From the NCBI GenBank assembly GCA_963693305.1, contig OY855903.1, forward strand, positions 30,764,598 to 30,828,597: a DNA stretch of 64,000 nt, given 5' to 3'. Positions 11,297 to 20,983 of the stretch are shown here, piece after piece. Each line of letters starts with the position of its first letter. The stretch's first letter is position 1. The notes under the pieces are model-generated. The model ran no database searches, had not been told where the DNA came from, and saw only the letters and a list, made by a program, of their open reading frames with translations. Made by a program: the position numbers and the translations under genes. The DNA comes from Meandrina meandrites. Taxonomy: Eukaryota > Cnidaria > Anthozoa > Scleractinia > Meandrinidae.

Positions 11297-12136
11297 CTTT
11301 TGGGCGCTCGACATTTTCTTGTTTGGAGGCTCGATGGCCGGCACATCGTTTTCCTTCTCTTTGGCGTTCTCCAACGCTTGGCTCATAGCAGGTAAGTGTT
11401 CTTTCGACCACTCCAAATCCTTCGCGTTTAGAGCTTTCACGTCATCTAAGAGGAAAAATTATAATTATGTCCTTTAGTGATAGTAATAAATGACTTGCTT
11501 AATTTAGAGTGTTTACTTGAGAGCCTAATAAAATCAAAGTAAAGGTCTTGAAAGAAAAGAACTCCGCAAATTTTGCTTTAAATTTTCTTGTTACATCATT
11601 GCAAAACGGGAGCAATCACCAAATCCAATTTGAACGAAAACATTCAAAACTACAGGTTTCGTTCCCTCTATGGCTGATTATATGTGGCATATGCTTGACT
11701 TAAACCTCATTCTTCAGCAGCGGATTATGACTTCAGAAAAAGAAAATATTTATTTGTTTACTTGCAAGGCATTTATCCAATGTAACTACCGGCGCAAAGC
11801 TCACGTCCATTGCGGTAGGAATTATACCGTGATTTAGCAGCTATCGAAGATCACTGTCGCAGCATTTACCGTTCACAGCAGGAAAATGGTAGGTTTTACA
11901 TGTAAATGTAGGAGAATGAATGTAACATTAAATTAAGACTCACCGTCTAAAGCTAGGAGCTCCGCTTCCACTTTTTCGCCATCCCAGTTGACATTCACGA
12001 GCATTCCCACAGTTAAATCAAGTTGTTTCTCTATGATTATTCGAGTAGGTGTGATCCCGGTTTTTTCCTCTTCTCGGAAGTAAAACAACGCATATGAAGG
12101 ACGCCTGCTCTGTTTACACAACACTCGGATTGACAT
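11297..12136 (-). CDS. Two-exon gene fragment with a small Tudor/SH3-like N-terminal domain
   Basis: Exon 1 runs from the ATG at 12136 down to 11944 and ends at GACG|GTGAGT. Exon 2 runs from 11445 (after CCTCTTAG) to 11297 and ends at CAAAAG|GTAAGC. The phases agree (1 to 1), giving about 114 residues. Key stretches are SYALFYFREEEKTGITPTR, GMLVNVNWDGEKVEAELLAL and EHLPAMSQALENAKEKENDV. The first two look like a compact beta-barrel resembling the N-terminal region of some cnidarian BEN-domain proteins (from memory); the rest is charged and helical. The good donor after exon 2 implies a further exon, but none was found before the element ends at 9534, so the gene is probably truncated at its 3' side. 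It sits inside the TIR transposon and is therefore either cargo or a captured host gene. The upstream ATG at 12235 is less likely because it precedes the TATA box. Confidence 0.6.
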
Positions 12137-12212
12137 GATTATGATGGCGATCGATAGAAACTGATAAGAAGTGATTGGAAGATTTTTATGATCAGTGTCG
12201 GCTACCTCGAGT

Positions 12213-12221
12213 CCTTTTATA
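12213..12221 (-). promoter_or_regulatory. TATA box of the cargo gene
   Basis: The minus strand reads TATAAAAGG 77 bases before the ATG at 12136. This matches the TATA consensus and leaves room for a start site about 30 bases downstream and a short 5' UTR. It argues that the element carries a promoter together with its gene. There is no experimental support. Confidence 0.5.
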
Positions 12222-13382
12222 CAGTTATTTGGCATTAGGCGGATCGAAATTCCATAATTTTAGTTGGACAAATGGAGAGTAATTGTTTTTCAACTTAGCA
12301 TATGAATGACTCACACGAGTCTGTGTTTGCATCTGTAATGAGTTCAAACTAGGTTGGGTTTATATAAAATCGTAAAATAGACTGAAGTACCACTTAGTAT
12401 TCAACTACATAGCATTTTTGCGAGACTTTTTACCTTGTGTTTTTCGAGCTATTCATAATAAATGAGCGTGACTTTTTTCAAGTCATTATGATATGATTTT
12501 ATACTTTAATGCCAAAACGTGCTTTCTTTAACACAGTTGTGTTACGTATGACTCTGTCAACAACAACAACAACAAGAAAACGAGTATCAAATTTTGCTTG
12601 TATGCGTTTTCAATTTCACCAATAAGTAGCTACAAGTAATAAATTCATAAATAACGTGTAACTCGCATGTTATTCATCTCTTTAAAAAGCCCATGTTGAA
12701 AATAATTCCGAAAACCCATGAATATGTCGTTTTTGAAAGAAATTTGCAGTGCATAATCAAATATCAACATCGCCTGAACTTGCGAGTGTGACAGCGAAAC
12801 TCTGTTGAGCCGCCGGAAAGATGCAAGGAGCTTTTGATTTCAAGCGTGTGATTCAAAGGATATTTTACCGTAAAAAGGAAAACGATGAATGAGGATAAGG
12901 GTTAAAAGGGGGTCAGAGGGCAAAGCCTTTCCGCTTTTTTCGCAGGAGGGAAAGCTCAACAGGCTTGGAACGAGCCGACCGTGTATTTCCACAGGAGATA
13001 ATTATCGTCTTCACACTTCAAATCAGAAGCGCTTGATATTTGCATACTGTCAAAGATAAAAACATTTTCGGGAAACCCGTAGTCTTGAATAAGATTTTAA
13101 AATTTCACCAATTTTACGGCAACCCATTCCGTTCGAACGGCTGATGAACGGCATACGAACGGCTAGCCGTTAGGCACGTTTTCGCGTGAGAGGTCACATA
13201 TACATTGATAATTATTACTTACTGTGCAAATAAAAGAGGATTTCGTTGCGCGCGATCTTTTTTCTCTTTTTCTCCCTTTCCCTGCTCCGTTCTTCCTTCT
13301 TCTTCCTTCCCTTCTACGCCACTTTTCAGTACCCAGCCTTCCCTCGACCTCTTTTTTTTTTTCCTTTTTTTTCCACGACAGG

Positions 13383-13450
13383 CCTCGTACCTTTAACCTT
13401 CGATTACCTCTGGATTACAAGTCCAACATCTATACCACTACGCTACGAGG
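13383..13450 (-). tRNA. tRNA-Thr(TGT)-like sequence, T-arm degenerate
   Basis: On the minus strand CCTCGTA at the 5' end pairs perfectly over 7 bp with TACGAGG at the 3' end. An A-box-like TAGCGTAGTGG follows the acceptor stem. The anticodon arm TTGGA-CTTGTAA-TCCAG gives anticodon TGT. The length is 68 nt, about five short, and the T-arm (ATCGAAGGTTAAAGGTACG) lacks a proper B box and stem. It is most likely a tRNA pseudogene or the head of an old tRNA-derived SINE inside element copy B, and not a working tRNA. Confidence 0.45.
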
Positions 13451-13498
13451 TTCAGTTGAAAATTGCCAGTTGATAAATTAACTTTCTTTGTCCGTCAG

Positions 13499-13870
13499 TC
13501 ATGAAACCAACGAAAAATTTACATTACAATTTATTTCTTCACCTTTTTGAAGCATATTTCTGATTCCACGAAAGCATGCATCACATATGTTAATCATTGG
13601 CTCCCTGGTGTATAACAGGGAAGGCTGAAGTTTCGTGTTCTCTAACCGCATTTGCTTAGAAGCCTTCATCTCCAAAAAGTATTCAAAATCTTCCAAGTCC
13701 TCCACGAAATCCTCGACTGTTTCTCTTTGTCCTGCGCCAGAGGTAATACTTTGATGTCTTTCTCAACCTTACACACACCGGCAGTGCAAGATTATTGCTG
13801 TTCATGAGCGCCCCGTTGCATACAGTGTTGCAAGGAAGCAATCTCTTCACGTCGTTCATGAAATACACAT
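13499..13870 (-). pseudogene. Two weak exon-like frames, function unknown
   Basis: On the minus strand, 13870-13780 encodes a stretch with FMNDVKRLLPCNTVCNGALM, ending near a GTAAGG donor. After a CTGGCGCAG acceptor, 13735-13499 encodes VEDFVEDLEDFEYFLEMKAS, then LLYTREPMINICDACFRGIR, ending in a stop. Amino-acid composition looks coding, but the splice phases I tried do not join cleanly. I do not recognise the protein. It lies in the extra interior of copy B and could be a remnant of that family's own gene. Confidence 0.25.
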
Positions 13871-14371
13871 ATACACCGGAAGATGTGTGGAGTAAATAAG
13901 TAGGACTTCATCCCGTAATGGGCAATATTCGTAATTCCTCTGCAATTTCTCGGACTAGAGGGACCAATTACACGATAACAAATGGAAGCAATCCTTGTTG
14001 ACTGCATTTCAAGGAAGAAATCAAGGGAAAACTTTGAGACAAAACAACACGAAAGGTAAAATAAAGCCAATAATTTAGTAAACTTTATTTGTGTTTTGCA
14101 GAATTACGATACTCGCTGACCCAAACAACATTTTAAAGCTAACCCCAAGGTCTAAATCGCTATTTGTAGGCTTGTGGTTAATTTTATAACACGGTGAAAG
14201 CGCCAAAAAGTCCAGATTTGCTTTCGATTTCCCGTACTTTAAACGCGAAATCGCAAACTTTTTCTAAGTCTTAAATTATTTTTCCTATTTTCGACGCCAA
14301 ATTAAAAGCGCTTTAGTCCCAAAGGCGCTCTATTGTTCTGTTCATTGTTTTCAATAAACAAAGAACTGTAT

Positions 14372-14515
14372 GGCAAGATTTCTGCACAGCCCCATACATT
14401 AATTATGCATACAATTTTCTGACTGACTCGTTCTTTTCATGATTGCTGTTTGTGCATAGTGATAGTATGAAATAGCTGCATACATAATTAATGTTGGGGC
14501 TGTGTGGAAATCTTA
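14372..14515. mobile_element. MITE copy C (about 144 bp)
   Basis: The left end GGCAAGATTTCTGCACAGCC is mirrored by GGGGCTGTGTGGAAATCTTA at the right end, and CATTAATTATGCATA is mirrored by TGCATACATAATTAATG inside. It shares termini with copies A and B but is far shorter and has a different interior. It sits exactly where the right terminus of copy B should be, so it is either nested in that end or the product of internal rearrangement of it. Confidence 0.7.
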
Positions 14516-15267
14516 CGCAAGTTCTTTATCATCAACGATAGAAATTTTTCTCTGTACCGCTTTCGGTCCACCCTAGATGCTTTTGTCAGGTACTATTTTC
14601 TTTAATTCTTCCGCACACGAATCTTGTGGAGCAGGCTCATCACTATTCTACTATCCATGCCGTCCATTCGATCCATGCCTGACATAATGACGGAGCAAAA
14701 ACACAGAAATAAGTTGTTCGAAAATTGTAAAATGTCGTAAACAAGAATCAAAACAAAAAATCAAACAATAGAACACACAAGCAGAGAAACAAAGAAAATA
14801 CAATGCTGGTTTCCAAGTGGAGATGCCGAATTATGAACGTACATAGAAGTGTACCGCTTGCCACTGAGGAATTCACAACAGTTTCCTCTGTCTCCGATCC
14901 GACGAAAGTGTTAGCGTACTAATTAGCCGGTGTTTGTCCCCATAAAGGAAAGATCGCCATATAAAGGTGCCTCATGAATAATATCATGAAATAAGTCAGA
15001 TAAATACCTCGAACGTCGGCCCTCAGGATGTATATGGATTAATACCTCCGTTCTCGGCATTTATCTCTTACAAAGCACTTTAAGTTTAACAGCTGATAGA
15101 AAAAGACCCGAGAGAATCAGACCAGATGGAGAACTTGAGGAGGTCGAAAAACATCTCGTTTGTCAAACAACAAATAACAGAGTAAGTTTGAAGATATTTT
15201 TTATACGTCCTGCGCGGAAAGCAGTTTACGTCCGCTAGCCTTTGGCTACTTCACTTAATCCTTACCT
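14516..15267. other. Stretch without a recognised gene
   Basis: Base composition is less AT-biased than its neighbours and short open frames exist on both strands, but none shows a family motif or a consistent pair of splice sites. No repeats were recognised. Confidence 0.4.
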
Positions 15268-15358
15268 CGAAAATGTCGACAGCAAAGCCAAAGACAACCG
15301 GGCCTGGGAAATTAATTTATTTAAATATTCAGTGCATTTCCTGAATATGCCCTTACCA

Positions 15359-15990
15359 AACCAACTCTGTTTTTAAAATGATTTAAAACTGTTTTAACAG
15401 TATTTTGACGATTTAAACACTATTTTGAAGCCACCATAGGGTATTTTTGTGCTATTTTGTAAAAAAATTTAAATTTTACTCACTGTTTGAACTGTATTTT
15501 AGACATAGTTAAAACGTATTCTGTGACACTGGAAAGATTTTCCATCTGTTTTTAATGTATTTTTTTCTTAAAATAGTGTTAAAATAGTGGATTTAAAATC
15601 TGTTTTGAGACTGTGACCACAAACAGCTAGTATAAATACTTTCAAAATGCTACTTAAACACTGTTTTGAAAACAATATCGGCAGTGGTTGTACATTTAAA
15701 ATGTAGTTTATCAACTACCAGTATAAAAACAGGTTTCAAATAGATATTTGAAATGTAGTTGACAAGTCAACAGTATAAAATAGGTTTTAAATATAATACT
15801 TGAAACCTATTTTGAACATCAACTCAAGATTAGCATTTCACAATACAGATAAAAGAGTCTGTTTTTAACATATTTAAATTTTTGTTCAGGTGAGTAGACT
15901 ATTTAAAATGTGGTTTTAAAATACTAACAGCAGGGTTTATGTACAAACAGATTTTAAATACACTATTTTTGCGCTATTTTGAGAGGTTGA
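15359..15990. repeat. Left T/A-rich arm of the inverted repeat
   Basis: It contains irregular repeats of a TTTTAAA-type word, for example GTTTTTAAAATGATTTAAAA, ACTGTTTTAACAGTATTTTG and CACTGTTTTGAAAAC. Related words recur on the opposite strand in 21620-22215. There is no coding sequence. Confidence 0.7.
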
Positions 15991-17977
15991 CCGTCAACTT
16001 TGCTCCCTCTCCCCAGTCCCTTTTCCGTTTTATCCTTGATTTGCAATATATCACTTTCTTTCGTGCGCGCCAAGAATCTGAGAAAAAAAAAGACCGACTT
16101 AGAGGTTAAGAGCTGCTTAAGCATCAAGATATTTTATAGGGAAGTCGGGAAATAACTAGCTTAATTGCCACCCTGAAATATGTATGATAAACATGGCCGA
16201 GGCTTTCATATTCGATTGGCGCCAAGGGCAGGAAGGCCTTATGAATAAACTTCAAAGCTTCTGCTCATTTAGTTGTATCGGTGAAACTCGAATGTATAAG
16301 GTATATATAATTCCTCGCAATCGTAGAGTCCTGGACAAGTCTTACATGTAGATGAGACTGAATGACCGATCAATAGCACTCGAGTCACGCGCTCTGGCGC
16401 GCCGGCCGCTTATAATGGAATCTGTGCATTAATAAATGTTCATTAAACTCATACCTTAATACACCGAGTCTTTTGCTTGGTATCCCAATTTTTTTTACAA
16501 AAGGAATCTTCTGCTTGCATCTTCCAAGATTGAATTCTTTGTTCATGTGCTTACACGATCGAAACATCACAAACGAACGCGCAAAGTTTTTCCTATCACC
16601 TCGGCGTTTAATCATTAATAATTTCACATATCACGTGCCTCGCTCCAGGCCTTCTCGGACAAAGAATTTGAATTCTGCCCGCCATGTTTGGAACGTTTTA
16701 GCCTTCGTTTGGAAGGGTTGTGCAATCCTGGTTGGTTGATATCTCAAGTGAGATGGTTTTAATCGACGATTCACCTTGTAAACGATGCATTTTCCAGTCA
16801 TATGGATTGATAACTTCGTAAAAGGTGAGCTTGAATTGATTTTAGCACTAAAAAGACCTGTGACTCAGTTGTGTGCCACGATCAGCACGATGCACTGAGA
16901 ATTCCGATTTCATGATGACCTCCACCAGGGGAAATGTAAATTGCTTTCACGAAAAAAATTACGGAACAAAATTACGTGGTAAAATTATGGAGAAAGACTG
17001 TCGAAGGGAAACGAAAATTGGTTCGAGAAATCAGGATTCTATGTGTGCTATGTACAGCTACTGTCAGTTGTGCAGTAGCCTACGAAATAAAACAGATTGA
17101 AATCCACTTACTTTGGTATGCGAAAACGGAGTGATGAAGTCAGGCTCACTAAAACATTTCGTAGGTTGGATTTATAATAAACAATACATGCACAGTTGCT
17201 TTTGAGTTCATTGTTATCTGCACTGTACCCACGCGTAGTCAATCGTATTAAAATCTGTAACAAAGCCAATCGGTATCAACCTTCGTACTGTATCAATTGC
17301 CGATAGAAATCAATGACATCGATGAAGAAACACTGGCGAGTATCGATTGCCAATGGAAACTGATAACGATTGATTTATCAATGTTGGGGCCAAACTGCAG
17401 AATACCCTCACAGCAACTGTAATACAGGTATTTGCATCCTATCCATAACAATAGTTCTATTGTTTCATAGCTTGTTCTTAAAAGAGTTCTGACTCAATGT
17501 ATCTTGTGCGGTGTATTCTGCAGTTGCTACAATATTGGTATTGATTACTATTTAACAATAATCCTGTGAAATAGCGCAGAATATTGCCTGATACTTAGTC
17601 GACGAGGCCACCCTGATGCCAACTTGGCTAAAATCAGACGATATTCCACAAGATTGAGCAGGATAATTGTTTTTATTTGTTCAACTACATGTACATGTAA
17701 TTGCCAACAAAATACTATCTGCAGCGAGAAAAATTGTGGCTTTGCAGCACTTTGCAGGGTTTTGGACGAATCTTGGCAACCTACATATATCGCATACATG
17801 TATGATATCTGTTATGTACAGATGATGGATATTACTGTTGAACACATAATCGGCATCACACAAATTTGTTGAATTATTATGATTGTTCTCAGAAACATGT
17901 TTTCATCTTTTTTTATCATTTTCACGGACATTTATCATTGAAACTATTTGTCTGTATGATTTTATTGAGTCACTTTG
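15991..17977. other. Interior of the 7-kb block, no secure gene
   Basis: Open frames at 16385-16627 (minus), 16473-16739 and 16873-17100 (plus) have no recognisable motif. A well-placed ATGGCCGAG near 16195 opens a 50-codon frame and could be a first exon, but nothing links it to another exon. Around 17240-17370 imperfect copies of a TATCGATTGCCAAT-like word occur. Confidence 0.35.
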
Positions 17978-17994
17978 TTTTCATAGCATAAAGG

Positions 17995-18292
17995 TAGGTA
18001 AAGTCTGTATACGAGCCTAGGGGCCCATCAGGCTGGAGCTTATCCCGGTCTCCGTAGCATGAAGCGACTAGGAGTATTGCTACACTGTACTCCCCCGGGA
18101 CAGGATGCTAGTCCATCACAGGGCTAACCCAAGCAGTAAATTCGCTGGTACCCATTTATACACCTGGGTGGAGAGAGGCATTATGAGAGTAAAGTATCTC
18201 GCCCAAGAACACATGACAGTGCTCCGGCCAGGGCACAAACCCGAACCCGATCCGGAGTCCAGCGCACTAACCATTAGGCCACCGCGCCTCCC
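17995..18292 (-). mobile_element. tRNA-headed SINE, minus orientation
   Basis: On the minus strand it starts at 18292 with GGGAGGCGCGGTGGCCTAAT, then GGTTAGTGCGCTGG (A-box-like), and has a B-box-like GGGTTCGGGTT about 35 bases later. The body includes CCAGGTGTATAAATGGGTAC and CCGGGATAAGCTCCAGCCTG. A second copy of the same family is at 20466-20763. A 10-bp direct repeat TTTTCATAGC flanks it (17978-17987 and 18296-18305), the expected target duplication. The minus-strand 3' tail ends in TTTACCTACCTTTA. Confidence 0.9.
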
Positions 18293-18534
18293 ACATTTTC
18301 ATAGCGAGCAAGATTTTAACAACTGTCAACAAACACAACAAACAGAAGCATTTTGGTAATTTTGAATTGACATTTTTTTTAATACAGAAAGGTCACAATT
18401 AGTTGAGTACTCTTCAAAGAAATCACTGGATGGAAAACATATGTTAGCATAAGAATTGAATACATCATATTCTTAGAAAATTATGTGGCCGTCTCGTATG
18501 GCTTAAAAATTAAAATTGTTGGCAATTTCAATTT

Positions 18535-18670
18535 TTGCATTGATACATGTACATACATGTATTTCTCTGATTTCCAACACAGCAAAATTTGAATTGTTTC
18601 TCTTTCATGAGAGTTTCATGTGCATGTACATGTGGTAGATACATGTACACGATGTACATGCAATTTTGCA
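18535..18670. repeat. ACATGTACATG-rich palindromic patch
   Basis: Several overlapping self-complementary words occur: GATACATGTACATACATGTA, GCATGTACATGTGG, ATACATGTACACGATGTACA. No reading frame or target duplication is evident. It is probably a simple-sequence expansion. Confidence 0.55.
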
Positions 18671-19525
18671 TCACGGCCAGGTGTCAAAGCCACACAATTG
18701 CAACTGAGGTTACATGTCCATTTACACTGTAAACCACACCGCATACATGAGACTGTTATAGAACAAGCTAGTCTGGAACAGATCCAACACTGCTATTTTG
18801 CAGGTCCAGTTTTGGATCTGCACTTGACCAGTTCCAGAACGATTCCAGGTACATGTACACTGTGAACAAAAGCCAATCCAGTCTGGTTCAGTTTGGAATG
18901 CGTTCAGTGTAGTCCCACGTAAACGGAGCCTCGAGAAATTACTGTTCTGTCACACAAAGATGATTTAAGTCATATTTCAGAGGCATTTTTTTCTATTGGA
19001 GGGTGATGGAAACAGTCCTAGTAGTTTTTGCCATATCCAACATCAATAGTCCAATTAGCTGTTTGATTTCAAAATGGCAGCTCTGTAGGTGTACATGTAT
19101 GGATTGATGAATGATTGAAGTTATTTATAATTGAACATTCAAATCTGTTCTCACTGAAATCTAATCTGAATAAGTGAAGGCATTTTTTTAACCACTTAAG
19201 CAGAAGGCCTTCAGCCATTTTGACTACATGTATACATACACTGCAAAGTAACATCAAAAGCCTGTATTTATAGTGGCTGAATTGTTTTTGTGGTAAATAT
19301 TGTCTTTGTGTTCTTTAAGTAGAACTCATTAATTTGGGGTTTTACAATGTGAGATCTTAATGTTTGGCACATTTTGTAAGATCTTATAGCTTATGTATCC
19401 AAATGAGTGACCACACTCACAGCAAAGGATTAATTAAATTGACCTCTCTTTTTTTTGTTTTTAAATACATACATACATACATTATACTGTACACCTCATT
19501 CCAAAAGGGTGGTAGATACATTATT

Positions 19526-20233
19526 CAGGGCATCTGACAAGATGCGGTGGTGCGGATCCGCATAATTCGCCGACTTCCGCATCTTCCGCATCTTTAGAAC
19601 ATTTTCCGCATAAAACAGAGAAATTTGTTTCATATTAATGATTAAGCAGCTGTTTACCACCCTCACAAACAAAAATTTCGAAGAAATTGATTATTTTGAC
19701 ACAGTTTTTCTCCTAAAGTAGCGATGAAAACACGGCAATTCAATCGTGAGCAATTTTTAACCTCCAGGCATTCCACGCGTCTTTTCGTGATGGGCCTGGA
19801 CACCAGTTGTCTTGTTTCGCTCGTTCGGTCGATCAAAAATCCTTCTGTGGTTACCTATAGTATATGGATAAATTTGCCATCAAAGAGACCAAGAAGAAGG
19901 ATCACCACTTCGCTGTACACTTGCCACAAGTTGACCTCACGGGCTAGACGAGTGACGAATTAAGTGAAGCGAGCTTGAGGCTGCAAAGTGGCCTGTGAGC
20001 GACATGCCATCGGGCGAAACGACCGCAATTTGTGCCTGCGAGCAGACTCTCGGCTTCTGGGGCAGCTTGATTTCGGCTGCATGAAAAGATGTGATTTTTG
20101 GCGAGCGAAGCGAGCCGAAAATTTTCCGCATAATCCAATGTGTTTTCCGCATAATCAACACTTTCTTCCGCATAATGTTCCTGAAAATTTCCGCATAATT
20201 TGTTATTTTTTCCGCACCCTGTCAGATGCCCTG
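19526..20233. mobile_element. hAT-like non-autonomous element, 708 bp
   Basis: The left end CAGGGCATCTGACAAGATGC is mirrored by the right end GCACCCTGTCAGATGCCCTG. The six bases ATTATT precede it (19520-19525) and follow it (20234-20239), a perfect 6-bp target duplication. The CAGGG terminus is hAT-like. From memory, hAT subgroups with 5- or 6-bp duplications exist alongside the usual 8. Subterminal TTCCGCATAATT-type words occur near both ends (for example around 19560-19610 and 20120-20215). There is no transposase, and the internal frames lack motifs. Confidence 0.75.
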
Positions 20234-20254
20234 ATTATTCTTTTTGCCTATATG

Positions 20255-20336
20255 TTAATTGGCCCTCATTGCCTTGTTTTAGGCCAAAGATTCATTTTAA
20301 TGCCGACCAATGATCAAGGCAATGAGGGCCAATTAA
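20255..20336. repeat. Perfect 22-bp stem hairpin
   Basis: TTAATTGGCCCTCATTGCCT plus TG (20255-20276) is exactly complementary to 20315-20336, with a 38-nt loop. It starts 16 bases after the target duplication of the hAT-like element. It could be a tiny MITE or a hairpin RNA precursor. The loop is long for a typical animal miRNA hairpin, so I favour a mobile-element origin. Confidence 0.6.
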
Positions 20337-20465
20337 GGTGAAGACAAAATAATAATGTATTTTCCGCCATTTTGGAATATTGTGTATGGAATTTTATACT
20401 AACGGTTTCAAAATGTCAGATCTTGCTTGCTGAAGCACATTTTGTGACAGCATAATATTGCAACA

Positions 20466-20763
20466 GGAGGTGGGAGGCGCAGTAGCCTAATGGTTAGTGC
20501 GCTGGCAGACTCCGTAGCCCTCCCCGGGGCACTGCATTGTGCTCTCGGGCAAGACACTTTACTCAGTCATGGTACCTCTCTCCGCCCAGGTGTATAAATA
20601 AATGGGTACTGGCAAATTTACTGCTGAGGGTAACCCTGCGATGGACTAGCATCCCATCCACGGGGGAGTAGAAATACTGTGGTTGCTCCATGCTACGGAA
20701 ACCGGGATAAGCTCCAGCCTGATGGGCCACTTGGCTTGTATGCAGACTTTACCTTTTACCTAG
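20466..20763 (+). mobile_element. tRNA-headed SINE, plus orientation
   Basis: It starts GGGAGGCGCAGTAGCCTAAT and continues GGTTAGTGCGCTGG, matching the minus-strand copy at 17995-18292 over nearly its whole length (CCCAGGTGTATAAATAAATG, CCGGGATAAGCTCCAGCCTG, GATGGGCCACTTGG). The B-box region is replaced by CTCCGTAGCCCTCCCC, so this copy has probably lost internal promoter function. The 10-bp direct repeat TATTGCAACA flanks it (20456-20465 and 20764-20773). Confidence 0.9.
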
Positions 20764-20829
20764 TATTGCAACATTCTACGATAACTACATGTATGTGAGA
20801 GTCTAAGAGTTCCTTTTTTATCTTTTCAG

Positions 20830-20891
20830 AAGGAAACCAACAGAACAAGCTGACCAAAAAGGGAAAGGCAGCAGACAAAGTTGAGAAATAA
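20830..20891 (+). CDS. Possible last exon of an unidentified gene
   Basis: After a strong acceptor (TTTTTTATCTTTTCAG) one frame reads GNQQNKLTKKGKAADKVEK and then TAA at 20889. An AATAAA signal follows at 20978-20983. The lysine-rich tail looks coding, but it is short. No upstream exon was identified, and the parent gene is unknown. Confidence 0.3.
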
Positions 20892-20977
20892 TTAAATAAT
20901 GTAATGCCAATTTATAGATGTGCTGTATTGATGTGCAATGTTCGCTGACTGAAAATTTCTTTTGTCCCTGAAAAGTG

Positions 20978-20983
20978 AATAAA
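20978..20983 (+). terminator. Polyadenylation signal AATAAA
   Basis: AATAAA lies 87 bases after the stop codon of the candidate last exon at 20830-20891. It supports a transcript end here but is a common hexamer in AT-rich DNA. Confidence 0.3.

Larger units (their letters stand above)
9534..13198. mobile_element. 3,665-bp TIR transposon with perfect 32-bp ends and TA duplication
   Basis: The left end TGTGACCTCTCACGCGAAAA, continuing CGTGCCTAACGG, is exactly the reverse complement of the right end at 13167-13198. The flanks read GAATATA on the left and TATACATTG on the right. The related uninterrupted copy at 9147-9160 reads GAATATATACATTG, so two bases (TA) were duplicated on insertion. The TA duplication points to the Tc1/mariner-like mode or another TA-targeting group, but no transposase gene is visible, so movement must be supplied in trans. 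Cargo: a GAACGG-based minisatellite near the left end and a spliced gene on the minus strand (11297-12136). Confidence 0.85.
9424..14371. mobile_element. MITE-family copy B, larger and interrupted by a 3.7-kb insertion
   Basis: Bases 9424-9533 match the left end of copy A, and 13199-13230 continue exactly where 9533 stops. About 1.1 kb of extra interior follows (including a tRNA-like sequence and weak exon-like minus-strand frames), and then 14265-14371 match the right part of copy A. The right terminal repeat itself is missing: at the point where copy A reads CATAATAAATG, copy B runs straight into element C. The extra interior suggests B is closer to a full-length member, but no transposase was recognised. 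Confidence 0.55.

Noticed and set aside
13205..13481. Phe/Leu/Pro-rich frames in three registers
   Set aside because: They come from a pyrimidine-rich tract (CTTTTTCTCCC-like) next to the tRNA-like sequence.
16195..16360. ATGGCCGAG frame as first exon of a gene ending at 20891
   Set aside because: A good start context but no motif, only a weak donor (AAG|GTATAT) and no intermediate exon; linking it to the candidate last exon would be guesswork.
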